Shown piece by piece: positions 55,540 to 64,000 of a stretch of 64,000 nt of DNA. The position numbers and the translations under genes were made by a program. The stretch spans positions 248,001 to 312,000 of the forward strand of contig JACVRA010000148.1 of the NCBI GenBank assembly GCA_019828545.1. Reading direction: 5' to 3'. The notes under the pieces were generated by a model. That model was given only the letters and a program-made list of their open reading frames with translations, searched no databases and was not told the DNA's origin. This DNA is from Paracamarosporium sp. OC-R06-R3. Lineage: Eukaryota > Ascomycota > Dothideomycetes > Pleosporales > Didymosphaeriaceae. Each line of letters starts with the position of its first letter. The first letter of the stretch is position 1.

Positions 55540-57223
55540 TCACACCAAAAATCTAAATCCATTTTCCTGCGCCACACCGGGAACAGCATTGATCGCGCCT
55601 TCCACGTGCTCTCCCCTATCCAGCTTCTTGTTCAGTCTACCCAGCACTATCCTCATGACAGCCGCCATGATGATGGCGAGCGCTGCCGTTGCGCAATCTA
55701 CGCTTAGCGGCACCGTCAGGTTCGGTTGTTCCTTGCCCTTCGGTTGCGGATACATGTAACTCGCGTAGATCGAACTAGTATTTGAAATGGCATTGATGAA
55801 TGCGAGAGCGGCCGCACGCTTCGCTGCCGGACGCGGTAGGGAATTCGATATCCATGCGAGAGCAACAACGTAGCCAGTGTAAACGCCAGGAACCATCAGC
55901 ATCATCGCAACATAGCGCGGTGCCGTAGAGTGTGTTGCAGCGCAGAGAATGAATGCGACGACTCCAACGCAAAGAGGGATCGTAATATGGAAGAACCGTT
56001 CTCCAGTTCGGTCTGCGTGCCATGCGTTGAGGTATGTCGTAATCACCGCAAGAACGTACGGTGGTGCAGTGAGAAGCAACGTCTTGACGTTATCATATCC
56101 TAGTGTCTTCACAATCGTCGGAAAGAAGTTTGTGACAGAAGCCGACGAAACGATGGCTAAAAGGAGGACCGTAAGAATCCAAGTTTTGAGGTCGGCCATT
56201 GCGAGCTTGAAACCATGGAACAAGGTCTGCGATTCTGAGGACGTCCAATCTTCTTCACCAACATCCTCTACCAAACGGAAGGTTGCTAGTTGGCGTTCTT
56301 CCTCGCTCAACCACGCCGTCGTCCGGGGCATGTTTGGCAACACGAAGAAGGCTCCCATGGCAATTACGACTGTGATGGCGCCTTCAATGATGAATACCCA
56401 TCGCCAGGCGCGAAGTCCTTTGGTGTTGTCCATGTTGCTTGTAATGCCGGCGGTGACGAGTCCTCCAAATGCGCCCGAGATAAGTGAGCCAGAGTACAAC
56501 ACTGCAGTCCTAAAGCCGAGTTCTTTTCGGGTATACCATGACGAAAGATAGAACAGGCATCCGGGAAAGTACACGGCCTCGATAAAGCCGAGAAAAAATC
56601 GGCATGCTACAAGGCCTCCGAAATTTTGGCAAGCGCCTGTCGCACCTGATATAACTCCCCAGACGATCATACATGCGGGAAGGAAGAGTGCAGGTTTCCC
56701 AGTTTTGTTTAGAAGAAGGTTAGATGGTACCTGCATAAGGATGTACCCCACAAAGAGAATCGAAACAGTTGTCTATAACAGCAGTCAGTATAGGGCACAT
56801 GCCATTGATTTAGCAGCGAAATGGGTGCGGTCCAGAATACAAACCATTCGCGAGTAACTTCCAAACTGTTTTCTCCAGGAATGTACTGTGACAACTCAAA
56901 GCGAAGACGAACTGAGAACGAACCTGGTATTGCGTGCTTGACAAATTCAATTCATCTTGCAAACCTGCCAATCGCACTGCCGCGATGTTGTTGCGATCCA
57001 GATAATTCATGATATACATTAGAATAATCATCGGAAGTAGTCTTGTATCGATTTTCCTTCGCAGTTTGGCCTCGGCTTCTAAGCGATGTTCCTGCGACAT
57101 CGCTGCAACCAGCGGCGGCGGTTGCAGCTTACCACGTGCAGGGCCATGGCCGGGTTCTGTCGCTTGCACAACATCTTCCGAGATCTGATCGGCCGCAGCC
57201 TTGTGATCAATGTCTGCAGTCAT
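55540..57223 (-). CDS. MFS transporter, allantoate permease (ACS) family, 510 aa
   Basis: Two exons (56924-57223, 55540-56772) join in frame across the usual intron site. After about 70 hydrophilic residues come MIILMYIMNYLDRNNIAAVRLAGLQ and SILFVGYILMQVPSNLLLNK, the hallmark start of the fungal anion:cation symporter group (Dal5, Tna1, Vht1 relatives). The motif CRFFLGFIEAVYFPG marks helices 4-5. There are about twelve transmembrane helices with a central loop at 205-250 of charged residues. Members import allantoate, nicotinate, pantothenate, biotin or similar acids; the substrate here cannot be told. The ATG at 57223 (MTADIDHK) was chosen because the open frame upstream has only a TTG. Confidence 0.9.
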
Positions 57224-58490
57224 TGTACTGCTGGATGCCGATGTAATGGCGCCGTAATTCGAATTGCTCGCTGTGCGCAAACGATCAGAGTCCCGTACGA
57301 TACGATATGATAAGTTAAGTGGCGGCGGAAGGAAGGAATCGAGGGGGCAGAAGCTTTACTTATACGAAGCTTGTCGAGCACCGGCCTGCCTATGAGGAGG
57401 AAGTGTTTACAGGCCATAATTACCAAACGAGATCACTCACTTGCACTTCCGACCAGGATTGCTTCCCGCTCCCTGGACGATGGCCTGGTCATGGCGCTGA
57501 GTTAGGAAGCGTCTTCGGTCTTGGTATTGCTATTGCACCGTGATTTGTTGCCGCGAAGGAGTTGTGCACAAGAGTGTGCTAGCTAGTCAGATGAGTGGTT
57601 GCTGATGGAATGTCACAGTATGCGCGGCACTCGGTGGATAAAGTGGGTTGAATTGGGTATGGCGGGGTGTTGATCCGGAGAAGACCAAGGATGTGCGGGC
57701 CGCGTTGCGAATCCTGCAAACCATCGACAACACGTGAACTATGAGGAACGAGTGGCAGGGAGATACGAATGCAAGTTGAAGTTGTATGTATCAAAGTCCA
57801 CGTTGAACGTCAATAAGTCTCAACAACGTTGACAACAGTCGTGGACGGAGTAGGGACAGCGCACTTGTGGGCACTGCGGGGTTAGTGGCAGGCTACAACA
57901 CACGTACACGAAAGTGGAACTTCTCCCGAAATCGAATGCAAGGTACGAATCATGAATCAGTTTCGACTCGTTCCATGCGTCAAGATGTACAGACCAACTT
58001 TCTTGTCTACAAAGCAAAGTTGCTCGGTGATTGTTAGTGGAAGCAAGGACATGGTATCAGTCAGTGTAAATTGTGTGGCTTGAGCCTACCAAGGAGCCGC
58101 TAGACCGAATCCCGATTCCCCATCATTGAACCGCCCGTTCGCGAATCCAATATACCGCAGAACATCATTGCCGCTCCTCACAACTTTGGACCTGAACCTT
58201 ATTCAATGTGTTCTCTCCAGCGGAGCACAATGAGAGTTTGTCCATCAATAGCAGCTTCACACGCGCATGGCTCTTGCCAAGTTTCTCTATCATGACGTAG
58301 GCCTAGCAATACTCGGAGAAAGTAGCATGGCCACCGCCACTGCCACGATCTTGTCATTGACGAAATACAAATCAGATGAAAATAACGTGATGTGGATGAT
58401 GAGAACCCTGCACCAGGTCTTTGGTAACCCATATACAAGCCGGTCAGAAAGAGATAGCGTTAGGTTCCCAGCCGTCTTACTCCCACAACG
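57224..58490. other. Divergent intergenic region between the MFS transporter and GH128 genes
   Basis: About 1.27 kb with no supported gene. It must contain both promoters. Confidence 0.45.
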
Positions 58491-59492
58491 ATGAAACGCA
58501 ACGTCAAACCCGGGCTTAGCAGAGGGACAAAAGCCCTCGCTTTAATCACTCTTAGCACACTCCTCTCCCCCACCTCAGCCCAAGACAACAAAAGAGGCTT
58601 CGCATACGTAGGCAACACCCACCAAGCCGACAATCAACTCCTCACCTCCGAACATACCCCACTGAGATGGTACTATAACTGGGCACCCTCACCACCGCCC
58701 CAAGTTCCCTCCGCAAACCTTGAGTTCGTTCCCCTAATCCACGGCTTGGACGAAGCCTCGTCACAGTCAATATCTCGCCAACTAGACAACCTCCCTCAAT
58801 CCTCAACACACCTCCTCTCCTTCAACGAACCAGATGGCACGACTGATAGCGGTGGCAGCAGCATCAGTCCGGAAGACGCAGCAAGAGCGTACATAGATCA
58901 CGTGGTGCCGTACAGGGACGGGAACAGGAAATGGAAAGTAAGCCATCCGAGTGTGACTGGGTCGGGTAACGGATTGGACTGGCTGCACAAGTTCAACGAT
59001 TCGTGTTATGATATTGATGAGGAAAATGGATGTCCGACGGATTTCGTAGCTGCACATTGGTATGGCGCCTTCGATGGCCTGGCGTCTTGGCTCGGCACTC
59101 TGAATGAGTTTTATAACACGAATACTTCTCGTGAGACACCGCTGAAGATATGGGTTACGGAGTTGGCGCTACCGCAGGCGGATACGGAGGCGACGGTGCA
59201 GATGATGAACTTGACCCTGCCGTACTTGGATGGACAGGAGTATGTGGAGCGTTATGCGTGGTTTGGGGCTTTTAGAACGGGAGATGCAAATGAGTGGACG
59301 GGAGATGGGGTTGCGCTATTCAATGACGATGGGGGATTGACGGAACTGGGCGCTTTGTATATGGGTGGGAACCAAAACGGGTTTACCGAGGGACAAAAGA
59401 GTGAAGGAGAAGGCGGAGTGGGACAGTTGCTGGTAGAATGGCGGTTGATGTTGTTGCTATCGCTGACTGCACTATGGTTCAGCAATTATTGA
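58491..59492 (+). CDS. GH128 (Asl1-like) glycoside hydrolase, probably beta-1,3-glucanase, GPI-anchored, 333 aa
   Basis: A signal peptide (hydrophobic core ALALITLSTLL, cleavage near SAQ) is followed by the Asl1-like TIM barrel: RGFAYVGN, LRWYYNWAP, FVPLIHG. The acid/base motif LSFNEPD has Glu113, and VAAHWYG follows. The nucleophile motif WVTELALP has Glu224, then YAWFGAF. This is the GH128 layout of fungal endo-beta-1,3-glucanases acting on cell-wall glucan. The C-terminus ends with a hydrophobic stretch (WRLMLLLSLTALWF) after a Gly/Glu-rich spacer, as expected for a GPI-anchor signal. Enzyme class is well supported by motifs; the anchor is an inference. Single exon. Confidence 0.88.
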   Translation: MKRNVKPGLSRGTKALALITLSTLLSPTSAQDNKRGFAYVGNTHQADNQLLTSEHTPLRWYYNWAPSPPPQVPSANLEFVPLIHGLDEASSQSISRQLDNLPQSSTHLLSFNEPDGTTDSGGSSISPEDAARAYIDHVVPYRDGNRKWKVSHPSVTGSGNGLDWLHKFNDSCYDIDEENGCPTDFVAAHWYGAFDGLASWLGTLNEFYNTNTSRETPLKIWVTELALPQADTEATVQMMNLTLPYLDGQEYVERYAWFGAFRTGDANEWTGDGVALFNDDGGLTELGALYMGGNQNGFTEGQKSEGEGGVGQLLVEWRLMLLLSLTALWFSNY

Positions 59493-59744
59493 AAATTCTC
59501 AAACAACGGATGCTTTCATTGAAAATTGGGGAACAGGTTGTCGTCTCTTCATCAGAGATTGGGTACAGGCCGTGGCCTCGAATTTTTATCGCAGACACCG
59601 GTATAATGACGCTCCACTTATGTTGGAGTACACGTGAAGGTATGAAATTCCCTATGATCATCGCTCATTGACGCCTAGACCGTGCCCATGCCGTCTCCGT
59701 TTTCCTTCCACTTGACACCGTGCCGACCCCGATTACTCTCTTCT

Positions 59745-60577
59745 CTACGCAGCGGTGATGGCACGGCGGGCCGCACGACCCTGCTGCCTGGAGTTCAGGC
59801 GCTGAGCGACCTGCTCAGACTTCTGGACGGTCTCGGTAGCCTCGGTGAGGATGAGTTCGATGTGGCAAGGGTTCGACATGTAGGGGTTGATCTATGCATC
59901 TTGTTAGAGATGTCACGACCATGTGTTAATTTGTTCATGACGTACACGGCCGTGGGCGCGGTATGTGCGCCTTCGCTGCTTGGGGGCCTGGTTGACCTGG
60001 ATGTGCTTGACAATCAAGTTGCTGGTGTCGAGACCCTTGGTGTCAGCATTGGCCTCAGCGTTCTTGAGCAGACCAAGAAGGAACTCGGCGCTCTTAACGG
60101 GCCAGCGGGCCTTGGAGACACCGAAAGCCTTGCCTATACTAATGTCAGCCCCGCTCATTCATTTCTATGTCCAACTCTCCGTTCCCAATCTTCAAACCCA
60201 ATAGTTTTCAAAAGCCCTACGATACTGCCTCTTTCGCATCCTCGACATGAAAAAATCGCATCCACTCACCCTGCGCAGTGCGGCCGGTGCTGCCAGCGTA
60301 CCGCCTCATGGGAACAGCCTCCTTGTGCTCGAGCACGTTGCCGAGGAAGGTGAGAGCACGCTCAAGACGCCATCCGTTGATAGCCTGGGCAGTCTCGCGA
60401 GTGTTCTTGAACGAGGTGCGGAGGTAGCTGCCGCGAGCCCTGGCGGACTTTGCGTTGTCGATCGAGGTGGCTGCGTAGCGGACCTGCGATACCAATTAGC
60501 TGGTGTCGCGATTGTGTGCGCGCGGAATATGCTCGAGAAACTCTTCGCAGTCCAATATGCGGCGGGCAACGTACCAT
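59745..60577 (-). CDS. 60S ribosomal protein uL22 (L17), 183 aa
   Basis: Four exons: 60575-60577, 60270-60483, 59946-60133 and 59745-59891. The first coding exon is only the ATG. It joins GTCCGC to give [20 protein letters not shown], the usual uL22 start. The conserved segments follow: [81 protein letters not shown] and the fungal C-terminus. The protein lines the nascent-peptide exit tunnel. Length matches yeast L17 (184). The gene shares a 269-bp divergent upstream region with fibrillarin. Confidence 0.96.
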
Positions 60578-60846
60578 CGTGATGTGCGGCGGGTGTCCTG
60601 TGTGGTTAGTTGAGGTCGTTGTTCTCGGTTGCAAATTCGATGCTGTGTGGGCGCCTAGCGCAGAACACTCTTGGCGCGGAACAATACTCGGCCCGCGCTA
60701 AGCTGCGCCTGCGAAATAATTTCTTGTAACGCCAAAGTTAGCTCTTGTCTGCAAAGCTCTACTGCAACACCTGCAATCGCCGACAGCAGCACACCCACGA
60801 CAAGCGCACAATCGCAGAGGAGCGCTATATCTATATTAAATCATCA
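60578..60846. promoter_or_regulatory. Divergent promoter region of uL22 and fibrillarin genes
   Basis: 269 bp separate the start codons of two ribosome-production genes pointing apart. Shared control is plausible. No defined motif is claimed. Confidence 0.6.
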
Positions 60847-62537
60847 ATGGCTTTCACACCTAGAGGACGAGGCGGCGGTCGCGGTGGCGGTCGTGGTGGA
60901 TTCGGCGGCGGCGACCGTGGTGGTCGCGGAGGAGGCCGTGGAGGATTCGGTGGAGGACGTGGTGCTCCGCGCGGAGGAGGACGTGGTGGAGGAGGCCGTG
61001 GACGTGGTGCGCCCAGAGGAGGCGGCCGTGGCGGCCGTGGTGGAGCTGGAGGTGCCAAAGGAGGAGCGTATGTTCAGTGAACCCTTGAGAACCCCTAAGA
61101 ACCTCGAACTTCCCGAGATCTTGGTATGCAAGATCACGGTCGATTCATTTACCCCCTTCTATCTGAGAACCTTATGGATTCGGGCTCACAAATTGCATAG
61201 CAAAGTCATAGTTGAGCCTCATCGCCACGCTGGTGTATTCGTCGGTCGCGGAAAGGAGGATCTCCTTCTCACCAAAAACGTAAGCAATGCTAGGGTACAA
61301 GATAGGTGCTCGTGCTGGCGATTGTCTAAAACTCTCAGACTCTTCACTTGTGTCTGAAAACTTAGGCATTGACAGCTAGCTAAGACACCTATTCCTACCC
61401 ATTCCTTTGATTTTGAACATTACACTGACTTTGTAACCCGCCTTTAGATGACGCCTGGTCAGTCCGTGTACGGCGAGAAAAGAATCAGTGTCGCCAACAG
61501 CGCAAACCCAACCAACGGCGATGATGCACCTGCAACCACCACCGAGTACCGTGTGTGGAACCCTTTCCGCTCTAAGCTGGCAGCTGGTATTCTGGGTGGT
61601 GTCGATAATTTGTACTTTGGCCCGGGCTCGAAGGTGCTCTATTTGGGCGCTGCTTCTGGAACTAGCGTTTCCCACGTGGCTGACATTTGTGGCCCGGAAG
61701 GACAAGTTTTTGGTGAGTTCCACTTCTATAGCAGCCGAAGTTGTTATGTGCCATATATGGATGACTTGCTGACGCCGTTTGTAACTAGCCGTCGAGTTCT
61801 CACACCGGTCTGGCCGTGATCTGATCAACATGGCTACCCACCGCACGAACGTCATCCCTATTGTCGACGAGTAAGCAATGCCAGGGTATAAACTGGGTGC
61901 TCATGCTGGCGATTGTCTGAAACCCCAGACTCCACTTGTGTCTGGAGTTTTCAGGCATTGACAGCTAGCTAAGACACCTACTTCTACCCACTCCCTTAAA
62001 TTTGAACATTACACTGACTTCATACTTCAACCTGCAGCGCAAGGCACCCCATGAAATACCGTATGCTCCTACCGATGGTTGACTGCATCTTCGCGGACGT
62101 GGTAAGTAATGCCAGGGGACGAAGTGGGTGCTCATGCGGGCGATTGTCTGAAATTGTCAGACATTGACAGCTAGCTAAGACACCTACTTCCACCCATCCC
62201 TTAGATTTTTGAACATTACACTAACTTTGTTCTTTGTCTTTAGGCACAACCTGGTAAGTATAACTTTTGAACAATCATTTTTGCGCTTTTCTAATACCAT
62301 ACAGACCAGGCACGTATTGTCGGTCTCAACGCTAGTATGTTCCTCAAGACTGGTGGTGGTGTCCTCATCTCCATCAAGGCGAACTGTATCGATTCGACTG
62401 CTGCACCAGAAGCTGTCTTTGCTGCTGAGGTTAACAAGATGAGGGAAATGGGTATCAAGCCCAAGGAGCAGCTGACGCTTGAGCCTTTTGAGCGTGACCA
62501 CGCCCTCGTGGCCGGTATTTACCAGCGATCATCGTAG
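60847..62537 (+). CDS. NOP1: Fibrillarin, rRNA 2'-O-methyltransferase of box C/D snoRNPs, 317 aa
   Basis: Seven exons: 60847-61067, 61201-61279, 61448-61712, 61789-61870, 62038-62101, 62244-62253 and 62305-62537. Residues 1-73 form an RGG/GAR domain. Then come [35 protein letters not shown], the SAM-binding [44 protein letters not shown], the catalytic-site segment DCIFADVAQPDQARI and the C-terminal [15 protein letters not shown]. The enzyme methylates ribose in pre-rRNA and histone H2A Gln in the nucleolus. Two points are odd. Introns 2, 4 and 5 are close copies of one another, and exon 6 has only 10 nt. All joins are needed to restore the conserved protein, which supports the model. Confidence 0.95.
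61280..61447 (+). mobile_element. Introner-like intron, copy 1 (fibrillarin intron 2, 168 nt)
   Basis: Begins GTAAGCAATGC and ends CCTTTAG. It shares ordered blocks with copies 2 and 3: GCGATTGTCT, ATTGACAGCTAGCTAAGAC (61368-61386), ACACCTA, and GAACATTACACTGAC near the branch site. An internal inverted repeat (CAGAC/GTCTG) can form a hairpin. It is far longer than most other introns in the window (mostly about 48-65 nt). Confidence 0.85.
61871..62037 (+). mobile_element. Introner-like intron, copy 2 (fibrillarin intron 4, 167 nt)
   Basis: Begins GTAAGCAATGCCAGGGTA and ends AACCTGCAG. It is collinear with copy 1 over its whole length. Shared block ATTGACAGCTAGCTAAGAC is at 61957-61975. The central hairpin is clearest here: GTCTGAAAC and CCAGAC pair with GTCTGG and GTTTTCAGGC. 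Confidence 0.85.
62102..62243 (+). mobile_element. Introner-like intron, copy 3 (fibrillarin intron 5, 142 nt), with a shortened hairpin
   Basis: Begins GTAAGTAATGCCAGGGGA and ends GTCTTTAG. Shared block ATTGACAGCTAGCTAAGAC is at 62163-62181. It matches copies 1 and 2 except that about 26 nt of the central hairpin arm are missing between CAGAC and ATTGACAG. Confidence 0.85.
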
Positions 62538-64000
62538 GAGATGAAATGTCGAAGCGACTATTATGTTTTTATGAAACAGATGGGCTGCGTCATGTACCGA
62601 TCACTCGGACAAGCTGGCGTTTCATGGCGCTTGGGATGGGCACTGTTGTACAGATTCTCTAGTTTTCGTATACCAAAATGTTTAAAGTTCATGCGGTCGG
62701 ATCCTATGCATTGCGGAATCTCTATCACGTCGTGTACGACACTGGCCGAGAAGAGAGGTTGGACTTTCTTATGTGTAGTTTGGCGCCGAAAAGTCCTCTA
62801 AGTGGCCGAAGGTATTCATCGGACCACTGACGTACTACCGACGTACCAAACGCCCTAAAACGACGATATCTTAACTGATTGGTATACACCTGGGGTTGGT
62901 GTAGAGCTAGAAAGCTGATATATCATTCTCTTATACAGTCATACTAAGCACGTGTTGTCTAAGTAATTGTTTGGGTCAATCATGCCCTTCCCCTCGTGCT
63001 CAGTCATCCAGGCGGTCCCACTCATCACAGCGGTACGAACTAATTACATCTCCGAACTTATAGTTCGCCAAATCCCATACTCCCGGATTGACGAATGGGA
63101 ACGCTTTCCCGCTGCAATTAAACTCGCTTTACCCTTCTTCAGCACTCTTTGTTCTTCTCTGTGGACTAGAAGGGATGTACGTACGGATATGTAGTGCAGA
63201 GATAGCCCTCGTCAGGACCGGCTGAGGAGATCTTATCGTCCCAATCGTCTCCTGCGTTATCTGTTGGACGTTTATTATGTCAGCCGATGAAGGAGAAGTA
63301 ACGAGTAGAGGGAGGGGTTCATGGATAAGGGTAGGATGTACAGCATTGTCCCAGATTAACTTGTAAATTTTCACAAGCGCCTTTAAAACCAGAATCAGGG
63401 CATACATAGAGGTGTGTGAACTTTTGCGGGATGGGCGTGGGTGGCGGATTGTCCCTGGCTGTGTGTCAGTTGTGGTTGGGTATGTGGTTGTGTCATGGGA
63501 GCTAGAACCTCAGCTTGAGGGACGGTATGGTGAGCGCAGTGGCGCAGGTGGCGGCGAAGATGAGGAAATTCATAGTGATAGGCTAGGTGATCAGTACGAA
63601 GAATAAGACGTCGCGTTTAGATAAGTTTTGCGTGCACGATGACATCCCTTGGGCAGGTAGCTTAACGCGTTCCTCGCGTTGTGTTACCGTCAATGGCTTG
63701 GATGGCGACAGGAAATTTCATTGAGAAACACGTCTGAGTTATGTTTATAAAATTGCAATGAAACTTAATACTCTAATCACCCTATCCCGTGTTTTTTCAT
63801 TCAGACCTTTTGGGTGACTAGCGACCACTACCACAAAGTTATCTTCCTCTAAAAGAAAAAACACAAAGAAGACCTTAGGGTTTCGACTGATTCTGTGGTC
63901 TGTAAAATACCATAGAAGATACGTCGCTCAATGATCACCAATGGAGGACGGGTAAAATTGAAAGGGTTCCTGCCATGCTTGCATAACGGTAATCGAGGCG
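62538..64000. other. Intergenic region to the right edge
   Basis: No gene recognised. Small open frames (for example 62967-63194 plus, 63129-63407 minus) show no family features. The last 300 bp are AT-rich. Confidence 0.45.

Noticed and set aside
57224..57280. Longer N-terminus for the MFS transporter
   Set aside because: The frame is open but has only a TTG; the first ATG is at 57223.

Overview
This is a nuclear genome window from a filamentous ascomycete (Pezizomycotina). The genes carry short GT-AG introns with CTNA-type branch sites, and the families are typical of moulds: Pth11-like rhodopsin receptors, HET and NACHT-ankyrin proteins, DUF6594, 2EXR, a GH128 glucanase and an allantoate-type MFS transporter. 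Three near-identical introns inside the fibrillarin gene look like introner-like elements. Such elements have been described in Dothideomycetes, so I favour that class, as an inference. I saw no rRNA, convincing tRNA, CRISPR array or intact transposon.

Layout. 0.3-1.1 kb: 3' part of a Pth11-like receptor. 2.5-3.9 kb: ankyrin-like protein. 4.3-5.2 kb: a degenerate non-coding repeat array, downstream of a bestrophin-like channel (5.5-7.1 kb). 8.8-9.8 kb: 2EXR/F-box-like protein. 11.0-12.3 kb: acetate transporter (Gpr1/Fun34/YaaH). 14.3-18.7 kb: NZF zinc-finger protein and GH47 mannosidase. 19.7-23.9 kb: a divergent pair made of a NACHT-ankyrin NLR (with an assembly gap in its repeats) and a HeLo-like protein. 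24.8-26.6 kb: divergent orotate phosphoribosyltransferase and TIM23. 27.6-30.2 kb: divergent DUF6594 membrane protein and a two-domain retropepsin-like protein. 31.3-36.3 kb: PAN-domain surface protein and the ribosome-assembly GTPase Nog1. 38.5-41.7 kb: multi-TM protein and a triosephosphate-isomerase paralogue. 42.6-48.8 kb: MTHFR, iron-type alcohol dehydrogenase and a DUF2235 hydrolase. 50.6-52.5 kb: HET protein. 53.9-57.2 kb: Cys-rich hypothetical and MFS transporter. 58.5-59.5 kb: GH128. 59.7-62.5 kb: divergent ribosomal protein uL22 and fibrillarin.

The genes are mostly independent, but several share divergent intergenic regions: uL22/fibrillarin (both ribosome production), OPRT/TIM23, NLR/HeLo-like (a plausible sensor and cell-death effector pair) and DUF6594/retropepsin-like. 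Intron boundaries below were assigned by eye from GT-AG sites, reading frame and family conservation. Transcript data were not available.

The main points of interest are the introner-like introns with a 10-nt microexon beside one of them, the single-chain tandem retropepsin-like protein, the NLR/HeLo-like pair with repeat homogenisation, and the uncharacterised repeat array at 4.3-5.2 kb.
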